A stretch of DNA of 64,000 nt from assembly GCF_013410355.1 (NCBI RefSeq), contig NZ_JACCFI010000001.1, forward strand, positions 3,224,001-3,288,000. The letters are read 5' to 3'. Positions within the stretch are counted from its first letter, which is position 1, and each line of letters begins with the position of its first letter. Positions 8,068-17,403 of this stretch are shown here, in pieces. The position numbers were made by a program, and so were the translations under genes. This DNA comes from Agromyces hippuratus (lineage in GTDB: Bacteria; Actinomycetota; Actinomycetes; Actinomycetales; Microbacteriaceae). The notes beneath the pieces are model-generated. The model did no database searches. It was given only the letters and a program-made list of their open reading frames with translations, and was not told where the DNA came from.

Positions 8068-8137
8068 CGAGCGGTTGCGGCGACTGGTTGGATGTCCGGG
8101 GGTCGGATCGGCCCGCATCCGAAGGGGAACCAGACAC

Positions 8138-8614
8138 ATGACGTCTACACGCCTGATCGCCGCCGGCTCGCTCGCCGCGCTCGCCCTGCTCTTCACGGGT
8201 TGCGCCGCCGGCACCGCTGCGGACACCACCAAGGGCGAGGCATCGGCCGAGGCCTCCAAGCCCGAGCCGAAGGCGGAAGCCGGCCAGACCAAGGACGAGG
8301 CCTGCGAGATCGTCAAGTCCAGCATGGAGGAGCTCACGGGCCTGACGACCGTGGACATGTCCGACGCGGCAGCCGCGCTCGCCGCGTTCGAGACGGTCAA
8401 GACGTCGCTCACGGAGGCCTCCGGCCAGATCTCGAACGAAGAGGTCTCCGTCGTCGCAACCGGGGCGGCCGACGCCGTGACCGCGTACTCCGAGCTGATC
8501 TCGGCCATCACCACCGACCCGGCCAGCGTCGACATGACGAAGATCAGCGAGCAGGCCGCGACGCTGCAGACGTCCATGACGGACCTGGTCGGCGTCTGCT
8601 CGACGATCGGCTAG
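8138..8614 (+). CDS. Small secreted lipoprotein of unknown function
   Basis: The 158-residue product begins with a lipoprotein signal: basic MTSTR, hydrophobic LIAAGSLAALALLF and lipobox FTGC (Cys near residue 19). A charged Glu/Lys/Ala-rich linker follows (residues about 25-50), then a helical domain with a Cys in DEACEIVKSSM and another in the final VGVCSTIG. These two could form a disulphide outside the membrane. I recognise no family. The ATG at 8138 follows AAGGGGAAC. It stands alone between two terminator-like hairpins, so it is probably monocistronic. Confidence 0.82.
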   Translation: MTSTRLIAAGSLAALALLFTGCAAGTAADTTKGEASAEASKPEPKAEAGQTKDEACEIVKSSMEELTGLTTVDMSDAAAALAAFETVKTSLTEASGQISNEEVSVVATGAADAVTAYSELISAITTDPASVDMTKISEQAATLQTSMTDLVGVCSTIG

Positions 8615-8635
8615 TCGCGCACGGCGCCACTGACA

Positions 8636-8671
8636 CGACAGGGGCGGGAGCATCTGCTCCCGCCCCTGTCG
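8636..8671. terminator. Strong bidirectional terminator
   Basis: A perfect 16-bp GC-rich stem (8636-8651 with 8656-8671) closes an ATCT loop between the convergent lipoprotein and potC genes. It is the clearest kind of terminator in this GC-rich sequence. Confidence 0.85.
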
Positions 8672-8704
8672 CGTGTGCTGCGCGTGCGCGACGATGCGGA
8701 CGAT

Positions 8705-9580
8705 TCAGCCGCCGCCCATCGTGCGGGCGATGTCGGCCGCCGAGTCTCCCGAGCGTTTCAGCACGAGCGCGACGAGCGCGAGTGCGATGAGCGTGAGCAC
8801 GAGCATGATCGTCGAGACCGCTGCGATCTCGGGCTTCAGGCCGCTGCGCAGCGCACTCAGCACGTAGACCGGCCACGGCGTCGACCCCGAGACCGAGACG
8901 AATGCCGCGATGACCGTGTTGTCGAGGCTGAACGTGAACGACAGCATGAATCCGGCGAAGACCGCCGGCATCGCGAGCGGCAGGGTGACCTTGCGGAACG
9001 TGCGGGTCGGCGTCGCGTACAGGTCGGCCGAGGCCTCCTCGAGTTGCGCCTCCTGGCCCACGAGCCGCGCACGCACCAGGTACGAGACCACCGTGATCGA
9101 GAACAGCGAGTGGCCGATCACGAGGCGCACGATGCCGTCGTTGAAGACCGCCATGCCGAGGTCCTGCCCGAGGAAGACCATCCACGGCAGCAGGGCGACC
9201 GCGTCGACGATCTCGGGCGTGACCGAGACGAGCAGCAGCAGTCCCATGAACCACCACACCCACTTGCCCGGATGCCGCGCCATCGCGATGCCCGCGAGGG
9301 TGCCGAGCGCCGTGGCGACGAGGGCGGCGATGAAGCCCGTCTGCACCGAGATCCAGACCGCGTCGCGGATCGTCGGCTTCGCGAGCAGCGCGAGGAACGA
9401 GTCGAACCCGAAGTGGTCCCACGAGACGAGCAGCCGCCCGACGTTGAACGAGGAGACGATGATGACCGCGATGGGCGCGAACAGGAAGACCATCACCAGG
9501 ATGCCCCACACGTTGAACGCGACATCCGACCACGCCCTGCGCGGCCGCCGCACCTGTCGCTGCGCTGCTCGAACGCTCAT
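8705..9580 (-). CDS. potC: Spermidine/putrescine-type ABC importer, permease PotC
   Basis: The 291-residue membrane protein has about six hydrophobic segments, starting with NVWGILVMVFLFAPIAVIIVSSFN. The cytoplasmic coupling loop near residues 190-215 (EEASADLYATPTRTFRKVTLPLAMP) is the EAA motif. It matches the PotC half of polyamine importers. Its start overlaps potB by four bases. The C-terminus ends in RSGDSAADIARTMGGG. It would form the membrane channel with PotB, powered by PotA. The substrate class (polyamine) rests on family resemblance and on the amine oxidase/aldehyde dehydrogenase genes nearby. Confidence 0.87.
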   Translation of the reverse strand: MSVRAAQRQVRRPRRAWSDVAFNVWGILVMVFLFAPIAVIIVSSFNVGRLLVSWDHFGFDSFLALLAKPTIRDAVWISVQTGFIAALVATALGTLAGIAMARHPGKWVWWFMGLLLLVSVTPEIVDAVALLPWMVFLGQDLGMAVFNDGIVRLVIGHSLFSITVVSYLVRARLVGQEAQLEEASADLYATPTRTFRKVTLPLAMPAVFAGFMLSFTFSLDNTVIAAFVSVSGSTPWPVYVLSALRSGLKPEIAAVSTIMLVLTLIALALVALVLKRSGDSAADIARTMGGG

Positions 9581-10503
9581 GCCGCGACCTCCTCACGGAT
9601 CGAGACGGATGCCGGCGCAGCGGCCGGCGCGCCGATCACGAGCCGGTGGCTCGCCCGGATCGGCAGGGTGACGAGCCACACGATGGCGGCGCCGATGGCG
9701 ACGGTGGCGAGGATCACGAAGATCAGCACGACGGCCATCGCGGAGCCGAGCGCCCAGTTCTGCGCGGTCTGGAACTGGCTCGCGACGAGCTGGCCGACCA
9801 TGTTGCCCTTCGCCCCGCCGAGCACCGTCGCGGTGATGTAGTCGCCCATGAGCGGGATGTAGACGAGCAGCACGCCCGCGATGATGCCGGGCTGCGCGAG
9901 CGGCAGGGTGATGCGGAAGAAGGTCGTCCACTTGCCGGCACCGAGGTCTTTCGACGCCTCGCGGAGCGGCCCGTTGACCCGGTCGAACGCGACGAACAGC
10001 GGCAGGATCATGAGCGGCAGGTAGTTGTACACGACGCCGAGGAGCACCGCGCCGCGCGTGTTCAGGATCGCGAGCGGCTCGAAGCCCACCGTCTGCAGTG
10101 CCGTCGAGAGCCAGCCCTCGGGAGAGAGGATGACCTGCCAGCCGATGGTGCGCACGAGGAAGTTCGTCCAGAACGGAACCATCACGAGCGCGACGAGGAG
10201 ACCCCGCCGCGACGGCGGAGCCTTCACCGCCATCCAATAGGCGACCGGGAGTCCGATCAGGAAGCACAGCACGGTGCCGGCGACGCCGACCCACAGCGTG
10301 TTCTGGAACGTCGCGAAGAACGTCGGGCTGAACACCTCGGCGTAGCGGTCGAACGAGAGCTTGTCGGTGGCCTGGGTCGCGAAGATGCTCGGCTTGTAGC
10401 CGAAGCTGAACCACACGACCAACGCCACGGGGGCGACGAAGAAGATCACGAGCCACGCCCAGGCGGGCGCCGCGAGCAGGAATCCGGGGAGTCGTCTACG
10501 CAC
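9577..10503 (-). CDS. potB: Spermidine/putrescine-type ABC importer, permease PotB
   Basis: The 308-residue product has an N-terminal membrane segment (LLAAPAWAWLVIFFVAPVALVVW) and further helices. It includes the PotB-type stretch PFWTNFLVRTIGWQ and the coupling loop REASKDLGAGKWTTFFRITLPLAQPG. Translation starts at GTG 10503, inside the last eight bases of potD, and its end overlaps potC by four bases, so the three genes are translationally coupled. It pairs with PotC to form the inner-membrane pore. Confidence 0.87.
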   Translation of the reverse strand: MRRRLPGFLLAAPAWAWLVIFFVAPVALVVWFSFGYKPSIFATQATDKLSFDRYAEVFSPTFFATFQNTLWVGVAGTVLCFLIGLPVAYWMAVKAPPSRRGLLVALVMVPFWTNFLVRTIGWQVILSPEGWLSTALQTVGFEPLAILNTRGAVLLGVVYNYLPLMILPLFVAFDRVNGPLREASKDLGAGKWTTFFRITLPLAQPGIIAGVLLVYIPLMGDYITATVLGGAKGNMVGQLVASQFQTAQNWALGSAMAVVLIFVILATVAIGAAIVWLVTLPIRASHRLVIGAPAAAPASVSIREEVAA

Positions 10504-11668
10504 CTGCGGCCGCCTTCGTCGTGTTCCAGATCTGCACGACGCGCTCCTGCGCCTCGGTCAGTTCGCCCTCGTGCATGGTCGCGAGCTGCTCGGGTGGGAA
10601 GAAGACGAGGTCGAGCATCGGCAGGCCCGCCTCGGCCGCCGCCTCGGCGATGCCCTTCGCGCCCGTGTCGTAGCCGATGTAGTCGAGCTCGGAGAGCGCG
10701 TTCTCGGGCGAGAGCACGTAGTCGATGAACGCGTGCGCGGCCTCGGGGTTCGGTGCGCCGGCGGCGATCGCCCAGTTGTCCATCCAGATCTCGGTCGCCG
10801 GCGAGCCGAGTACGAACTTCCACCGATCGGGGTCGGGGCTCTCGAGCATGCCGAGGCGGGCGTCCCCGTTGTAGACCTGCATGAGCATGTGAGTGGCCTG
10901 GGGGATGGCGCTGCCGCCGGGGTACGAGTCGAACGCCGAGATGTGCGGTGCGAGGTCGACGAGGAACTCCTCAGCGGCGTCGAGGTGATCGGGGTCGGTC
11001 GTGGTCCACGGGATGCCGTTCGCCCAGAAGTACAGCCCGGTGAGCTCCGACGGGTCGTCGAGCAGGGAGGTCTTGCCGCTCGCCTCGTTCCTCGCGGCGT
11101 CGATGAAGTCGTTCCAGTCCTTCAGGTCGCGGTCGATCGCCGTGACGTCGTAGATGAAGCCGGTCGTGCCCCACGCCTTGCAGATCGAGTACTCGTTGTC
11201 GGGATCCCAGGCCCGGCCGAGGAACGTCGGGTCGACGTGCTTCAGGTTCGGGATCAGATCGTGGTTCAGCTTGGCCAGCAGTCCGTGCTCGGCCATCTGG
11301 GCGACGAAGGTGCCGGTCGGCACGACGATGTCGTAGCCGCTCGTGCCGCGCGCCCCGACGAGCTTGGCGACCATCTCCTCGTTCGAGTTGAAGGCGCTGA
11401 GCGAGATCTTCGGACCGAGGTCGGCGGTGAAGGCGTCGAGCACGTCGGGAGCGTCGTAGTCGCCCCAGGTGTAGATCGACAGCCTGCTCTCGAGCGGGCC
11501 GCCGGAGGCCTGGGCGGTGGTGGGCGAACCGGTCGGCGCGCAGGCGGCGAGCAACCCGGCCGAGCTCGCGGCGGCGGCGAAGCTCAGGAAACGGCGCCGC
11601 GAGAGTTCGCGACGGATGGTCTTGGCCGCGCCGGCGGGCGCGAGGATGCGGATCTCTTCGGAAGACAT
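10496..11668 (-). CDS. potD: Polyamine ABC importer, substrate-binding lipoprotein PotD
   Basis: The 390-residue product carries a twin-arginine lipoprotein signal: SRRRFLSFAAAASSAGLLAAC, with an RR pair, a hydrophobic stretch and the lipobox LAAC. The mature part shows the PotD/PotF opening SRLSIYTWGDYDAPDVLDAF and the aromatic-acidic pattern expected of a cationic-amine pocket. ATG 11668 has GGGAG upstream on the minus strand. An in-frame opening extends to 11806 but overlaps potA and has no family resemblance. It would capture the polyamine outside the membrane and pass it to PotBC. Confidence 0.88.
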   Translation of the reverse strand: MSSEEIRILAPAGAAKTIRRELSRRRFLSFAAAASSAGLLAACAPTGSPTTAQASGGPLESRLSIYTWGDYDAPDVLDAFTADLGPKISLSAFNSNEEMVAKLVGARGTSGYDIVVPTGTFVAQMAEHGLLAKLNHDLIPNLKHVDPTFLGRAWDPDNEYSICKAWGTTGFIYDVTAIDRDLKDWNDFIDAARNEASGKTSLLDDPSELTGLYFWANGIPWTTTDPDHLDAAEEFLVDLAPHISAFDSYPGGSAIPQATHMLMQVYNGDARLGMLESPDPDRWKFVLGSPATEIWMDNWAIAAGAPNPEAAHAFIDYVLSPENALSELDYIGYDTGAKGIAEAAAEAGLPMLDLVFFPPEQLATMHEGELTEAQERVVQIWNTTKAAAGA

Positions 11669-11684
11669 CGTGACTCCCGGGCGC

Positions 11685-12854
<1,170 letters not shown>

Positions 12855-12957
12855 TTGGTGGCACCTCCTGTTCGCCCGCGCGTCCTCGCGCAGAAGTGCC
12901 ATTCAATCCGGGCGCCACGGTGCGCGCAATGCGAGCCGCTCCGAACACGACAAACCA

Positions 12958-12980
12958 TCGGGCGGGCGGCGCCCGCCCGA
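12958..12980. terminator. Terminator hairpin after the first MacB-like operon
   Basis: TCGGGCGGGC and GCCCGCCCGA form a perfect 10-bp stem with a GGC loop, 31 bases beyond the permease stop (minus strand). It separates the export operon from potA. Confidence 0.65.
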
Positions 12981-13010
12981 CAGTCCGTCTGGAGTTTCGG
13001 CTCGGCGGCG

Positions 13011-14198
13011 TCAGGCGTTCAGCGCGGCCGTCGGCGAGGTGCGCGCGGCCCGTGCTGCCGGGAGGGCCCCGGCCACGGCGCCGACGACGACCGTCGCCAC
13101 CACGCCGGCGGCGAGCACCGCGGCCGGCACGGTCACGAGCCATCCGTTCGCTCCCGCGACGATCGCCGTGATCACCCAGCCGATGGCCGTGCCCGCGATG
13201 CCGCCGCAGAGCGCGAGCAGGATCGCCTCGACGAGGAACTGCGAGCGGATGTGCCCGCGCGTCGCGCCGAGCGACCGGCGCAGGCCGATCTCCTGACGTC
13301 GTTCGAGTACCGAGATCACCATCGTGTTCGCCACTCCGATGCCGCCGACGAGCAGGGCGATGGAGCCGACGCCCACGAGGAGGCCCGTGAACGCCTGGTC
13401 GATCGTGTTCTTCGCCGCGAGCGCGTCGGAGGGACGGCTGATCTTCACCTGGCTCGGCGACTCCGGGTTGATCGTGGCCGGCAGGAGATCGCGCACCTGC
13501 CCGACGAGGTCGTCGGCCGAGCGCTCGTAGATCACCGTCGGCGCCCCGGTGAACCCGAAGAGCTCGGCCGCGATCGGCCCGCCCATCATGGCGACGGAAT
13601 CGAGTTCGGGGGCGAGCGGCGAACGCTCGAGGATCCCGGCGACCGTGAACGGCGTGCCGCCGATCTCGACGGTGCTGCCGATCGTGACGATGCCGAGCCG
13701 CTCGGCGGCCTTGTCGCCGAGCACGACGACCGGGAACTGCTCGGTGGCGCCGTTGATCCACACGCCGGAGGCGAGTTCGGTGCCCGTCGTGGTCAGCAGG
13801 TCGAGGTCTGCGGCGACCACGGACAGCCCGGCCGTGGCGCCCGGATCGATGAGGGCGTTGCGATACACGTTCAGGTCGGTGAGCGTCGCGTGCCAGCTCG
13901 CCTGCTCGACGCCGTCGATGCGCCGCACACGATCGATCGCATCGGCGGGCAGCTCCGATTCCTCGCCGAAGAAGTCCGAGCCCGCCGACGCGGTGAGCAG
14001 GTTCGTGCCGAGCGCCGCGAGCTTCTGCTTGACGAGCGCCTCGCTCGACGTCGAGATGCCGACGACGGCGATCATCGCGGCGATGCCGATCGCGATGCCG
14101 AGGGCGGAGAGCACGGCCCGCATCGGCCTGGCGCGAAGGCCGTGCAGGCCGAGCCCGAGCAGGTCCGTGGCGCGGAGACGGGAGCGCAGGCCGTTCAC
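13011..14198 (-). CDS. MacB-like ABC exporter permease (FtsX fold)
   Basis: The 395-residue product has one N-terminal membrane helix (PMRAVLSALGIAIGIAAMIAVVGIS), a large extracytoplasmic domain of about 215 residues (MacB periplasmic core), and three C-terminal helices with the FtsX signature (VGVGSIALLVGGIGVANTMVISVLERRQEIGLRRSLGA). The N-terminal MacB/FtsX topology means mechanotransmission rather than a channel. It starts with GTG overlapping the ATPase stop by four bases (GTGA). It acts with the ATPase and the adaptor upstream in the same operon. Likely roles are export of, or resistance to, a peptide or cell-wall-active compound; the substrate is unknown. Confidence 0.87.
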   Translation of the reverse strand: MNGLRSRLRATDLLGLGLHGLRARPMRAVLSALGIAIGIAAMIAVVGISTSSEALVKQKLAALGTNLLTASAGSDFFGEESELPADAIDRVRRIDGVEQASWHATLTDLNVYRNALIDPGATAGLSVVAADLDLLTTTGTELASGVWINGATEQFPVVVLGDKAAERLGIVTIGSTVEIGGTPFTVAGILERSPLAPELDSVAMMGGPIAAELFGFTGAPTVIYERSADDLVGQVRDLLPATINPESPSQVKISRPSDALAAKNTIDQAFTGLLVGVGSIALLVGGIGVANTMVISVLERRQEIGLRRSLGATRGHIRSQFLVEAILLALCGGIAGTAIGWVITAIVAGANGWLVTVPAAVLAAGVVATVVVGAVAGALPAARAARTSPTAALNA

Positions 14199-14917
14199 GA
14201 GCGGGCTCCGGCCATGACACCGGACGCGGCGCTCGAAGCGCCTCCGGTCCCGCTCGACAGCACGCCGTCGCGGATGCCGACGCGCCGAGGCATCCGCTCG
14301 GCCACCTGCGGGTCGTGGGTGATCACGACGACCGTGGTGCCCGCGGCGTTGAGCTCGGCGAGGATCGAGACGATCGCCTCGCCCGAGCGCGTATCGAGCG
14401 CGCCCGTCGGCTCGTCGGCGAGGAGCAGCGCCGGCTCGCCCACGACGGCACGTGCGATCGCGACTCGCTGGCGTTCGCCGCCCGACAGCTCGTTCGGGCG
14501 GTGGCGGGTGCGGGCGGCGAGACCCACGCGTTCGAGCGCCACCGCGGCTCGCGCCCGGCGCTCGGCCTTCGGCACCCCCGCGTAGAGCAGGCCGGTGGCG
14601 ACGTTGTCGAGCGCGGTGACCCCCTCGGCGAGGTGGTACTGCTGGAACACGAACCCGATGGTGTGCGCGCGGAGCCCCGAGAGCTCGGCGTCGTCCATCG
14701 CACCGGTGTCGTATCCGTCGATCTCGATCTCGCCCGAGCTCGGCCGGTCGAGCGTGCCCATGAGGTTCAAGAGCGTCGACTTGCCCGAGCCGCTCGGCCC
14801 GACGATCGCGAGCATCTCGCCGCGGTCGACGTCGAGGTCTGCGTGCGAGAGGGCGACGGTGGGCGGCGAGCCGTAGGTGCGCGACACTCCGCGCATCCGG
14901 ATCAGCGGGGCGCTCAC
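14195..14917 (-). CDS. MacB/LolD-type ABC exporter ATPase
   Basis: The 240-residue product has Walker A GPSGSGKST, Q-loop VFQQYHL, signature LSGGERQRVAIARA, Walker B LLLADEPTGALD and switch THDPQ. The DEPTGALD form is typical of the LolD/MacB/SalX family that partners FtsX-fold permeases. GTG start and stop both overlap neighbours by four bases. The short Ser/Gly/Ala-rich tail (GTGGASSAASG) is probably disordered. Confidence 0.9.
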   Translation of the reverse strand: MSAPLIRMRGVSRTYGSPPTVALSHADLDVDRGEMLAIVGPSGSGKSTLLNLMGTLDRPSSGEIEIDGYDTGAMDDAELSGLRAHTIGFVFQQYHLAEGVTALDNVATGLLYAGVPKAERRARAAVALERVGLAARTRHRPNELSGGERQRVAIARAVVGEPALLLADEPTGALDTRSGEAIVSILAELNAAGTTVVVITHDPQVAERMPRRVGIRDGVLSSGTGGASSAASGVMAGARS

Positions 14918-16038
14918 TCGGGCACCACGACCTCGTCGCCGGCCTCGAGCTCGCCGCCCGTGACCTCGACGAGTCCGTCGGCGAACAGGCCGAGCTCGAC
15001 CGGAACGGTCTCCACGACGCCCTTCGCCACGACCTCGACGGCGAATCCACCGCCCGTGCGTGCAAGCAGTGCGGTGACCGGCACGAGCAGTGCATCCTCG
15101 CGACGCACGGCGGTGAGCTCGCCGTTCACGGCGACGTCGTCGAGTCCATCGGCCGCCGCCGGGTCGTCGAGCGTGATCGTCAGGGGGAGCTTCAGCTTCT
15201 TCCCTCCCTGATCGTCGTCCTGCTCGACCGGTGCTCCGACGGCACTCACCTTTCCCGGCACCGTGGCGCCGCCGGGCAGCGTCAGCTGCACCGGCGTGCC
15301 GACCGGGGCGATCGGCTCGAGGTTCGGTGCGATGAACGCGGTCACGCGCTTCACCGTGTCCGAGACCGCGATGACGGATGCCCCGGCGCCGCCGCCGATC
15401 TGCGCCTTGTGCTGCGCGACGCGCACCGCAGCGGGCGCGAACACGATGCGACCGGGCTCGATCGCGCCGGTCTCCTCGAGGCCGAGCGAGTCCTGCCAGC
15501 GCTCGATCGCCGCTGCCGTCGAACCGGCGAACTCCTCGTCGGGCTCCCGCTCGAAGAAGCCGAGCGCGGCGAGGTTCTGCTCGAGCTGCAGCACGTCGGG
15601 GCCGTCGTCCATGCCCTCGGCGAACCCGCGCCACATCGGCAGCGCACCGATGAGGAGCACGACCGGGTCGTCGTCGAGCCGGAACAGCGTCGCGCCGCGG
15701 TCGAGCACGGCACCGGTGTCGGGGAGCCACGTGATCGTGCCGCCGAGGCTCGTGCCGAGCTCCTGCACGGAGCCGTAGCCGAGTCGCCCGTTCAGGCGCA
15801 CCCGTTCGGTGAGGTCGCCGCGGTCGACGGGGGTCGTCGCGACGTCGGCGGCCGCGGCCCCGTCACCGTCCTCCTTCGATGAGGCCGGCAGCGTCACCGC
15901 GAGCACCCCACCGGCGATGCCGAGCACGGCGACGCAGGCACCGGCGATCAGCCACGGGGTGCGGCGGCGCCGACGGGCGGGCTGGGCCGCCGCGGCATCC
16001 GTCATCTGGTCCTCCGCCAGCGCGTGCTGCTCGGTCAT
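14914..16038 (-). CDS. Membrane-fusion adaptor with peptidoglycan-binding domain
   Basis: The 374-residue protein has an Arg-rich cytoplasmic N-terminus and one membrane segment (TPWLIAGACVAVLGIAGGVLAVTL, residues about 27-50). A lipoyl/barrel-type beginning (TPVDRGDLTERVRLNGRLGYG) is interrupted by a peptidoglycan-binding module (residues about 140-195: DVLQLEQNLAALGFFEREPDEEFAGSTAAAIERWQ). The HlyD-like beta-barrel then resumes to the end. This architecture is common in Gram-positive MacAB-like systems, where the adaptor reaches the wall. ATG 16038 overlaps the lipoprotein stop by four bases. It should link the permease/ATPase pair to the cell wall. Confidence 0.85.
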   Translation of the reverse strand: MTEQHALAEDQMTDAAAAQPARRRRRTPWLIAGACVAVLGIAGGVLAVTLPASSKEDGDGAAAADVATTPVDRGDLTERVRLNGRLGYGSVQELGTSLGGTITWLPDTGAVLDRGATLFRLDDDPVVLLIGALPMWRGFAEGMDDGPDVLQLEQNLAALGFFEREPDEEFAGSTAAAIERWQDSLGLEETGAIEPGRIVFAPAAVRVAQHKAQIGGGAGASVIAVSDTVKRVTAFIAPNLEPIAPVGTPVQLTLPGGATVPGKVSAVGAPVEQDDDQGGKKLKLPLTITLDDPAAADGLDDVAVNGELTAVRREDALLVPVTALLARTGGGFAVEVVAKGVVETVPVELGLFADGLVEVTGGELEAGDEVVVPE

Positions 16039-16583
16039 TCCTCGTCCATCGTCGGGAAGTCGGCCTGCTTGCCGCACTCGTCGGCGTCGACCGGGTCGAT
16101 CTCGTCAGCCGACATCGCCTCCGTCATGCCGGCCGCGCCATCGGGCGAGATCTCCGGGTCGTCGAAGTCGTAGCCGCGTTCGCGCAGGCACGCGGAGAAG
16201 CGCAGCGAGGCCTCGTTCATCTCCTCCTGGTCGGGCTGGCCCGGCACCGGGGGCGGATCGCCCACCTTGTCGAAGCAGGTGCGTTCCGCCGCCGCCATCG
16301 CATCGAGGTCGATCTCGTCGGGGTCGACGGCTGCGCTCGAGTCGCTCGTCCCGCCGCTGCTCGAGGAGCCGTCGGCGCCGGTCGCCATCCCGATGTCGAT
16401 GCCCTCGTCCTTCATGCAGGAGGTGAATTCGGTCGACCACTCCTCGTAAGCGGCATCCGAGTCGCCCGACTTCAGTTCGGCGGAGTCTCCTCCGTTCGGG
16501 GCGCAGGCGGTCAATGCCAGGAGCAGGCCGATGCCGGCGAGGGCGAGCCCGGTGCGGGCGCCGCGAGAGGTTCGTGAGGTCAT
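16035..16583 (-). CDS. Acidic cysteine-containing lipoprotein, first gene of the export operon
   Basis: The 182-residue product has a lipoprotein signal with lipobox LTAC (TGLALAGIGLLLALTAC). The mature protein is strongly acidic and contains four spaced cysteines (TSCMKDEG, ERTCFDKV, FSACLRERGYDF, DECGKQ), with a Ser/Gly-rich linker between the first two. FTSCMKDEGID and FSACLRERGYDF look like two halves of an internal duplication: each is [ST]xC(M/L)+(D/E)xG. AAAGGA precedes ATG 16583. Genes of this type often sit beside PG-binding-adaptor ABC systems and two-component systems. I infer a sensory or substrate-capture role; no biochemical function is known to me. Confidence 0.8.
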   Translation of the reverse strand: MTSRTSRGARTGLALAGIGLLLALTACAPNGGDSAELKSGDSDAAYEEWSTEFTSCMKDEGIDIGMATGADGSSSSGGTSDSSAAVDPDEIDLDAMAAAERTCFDKVGDPPPVPGQPDQEEMNEASLRFSACLRERGYDFDDPEISPDGAAGMTEAMSADEIDPVDADECGKQADFPTMDEE

Positions 16584-16734
16584 GGGTGAGTCCTTTCGAT
16601 CGCGCCGTGATGGGCGCAGGACCCAGCTCACTCCCAGCGCGGTTGCTGTGGGGTAAAGCGGAGAGTTGACGATTTCCTTACGGTCGACGGGATTGACTGG
16701 GAGACTCGGATGCTGCAATCGAACGGAGTGGGAC

Positions 16735-17403
16735 ATGCGCGTGCTGATCGTTGAGGACGAGCCGTACCTCGCCGAGGCCGTGCGGGCCGGGCTCGCACTC
16801 GAGGCGATCGCAGCGGATGTCGCCGCCGACGGCGAAGCCGCCCTCTTCAGCATCGACGTCAACGACTACGACGTCGTGCTGCTCGACCGCGACCTTCCCG
16901 GCATGCACGGGGACGAGGTCTGCCGCACCCTCGTCGCTCGCGAGGAGCGGCCCGCCATCCTCATGCTCACCGCCGCCCGCCGGCTCGGCGACAAGGTCGG
17001 CGGCTTCGAACTCGGTGCCGACGACTACCTCGCGAAGCCGTTCGAGTTCCCCGAGCTCGTCGCACGGGTGCGGGCGCTCGGCCGCCGCCGGTTCACCGCA
17101 TTGCCGCCGCAGCTCGAGGCCGCCGGCGTCGTGCTCGACCCGTTCCGGCGCGAGGTCGTGCGCGACGGGCGGTTCGTGCACCTCACCCGCAAGGAGTTCT
17201 CGGTGCTCGAGGTGCTCATGCGCGCGAATGGGGGAGTCGTGAGCGCCGAGACGCTGCTCGAGAAGGCATGGGACGAGAACGCGAACCCCTTCACGAACTC
17301 GGTGAAGGTGACGATCTCGACGCTGCGCCGCAAGCTCGGCGAGCCGTGGATGATCCGCACGGTGCCCGGCGCGGGATACGCGATCGATGCGGCGAATGAC
17401 TGA
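16735..17403 (+). CDS. OmpR/PhoB-family response regulator
   Basis: The 222-residue product has a receiver domain (residues 1-115) with acidic pair E8/D9, phospho-acceptor Asp51 (VVLLDRDLPG), Thr79 and Lys101 (LAKPFEFPE). A winged-helix DNA-binding domain ends in RTVPGAGYAIDA. ATG 16735 has CGGAG upstream. The gene is divergent from the acidic lipoprotein/ABC export operon across a 151-base gap and is followed by its kinase. Control of the divergent operon is the natural expectation, as in BceRS-type modules. Confidence 0.92.
   Translation: MRVLIVEDEPYLAEAVRAGLALEAIAADVAADGEAALFSIDVNDYDVVLLDRDLPGMHGDEVCRTLVAREERPAILMLTAARRLGDKVGGFELGADDYLAKPFEFPELVARVRALGRRRFTALPPQLEAAGVVLDPFRREVVRDGRFVHLTRKEFSVLEVLMRANGGVVSAETLLEKAWDENANPFTNSVKVTISTLRRKLGEPWMIRTVPGAGYAIDAAND

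Noticed and set aside
12855..13010. Small gene between potA and the MacB-like permease
   Set aside because: No ribosome site and no codon pattern; the gap holds the potA leader and a terminator hairpin.
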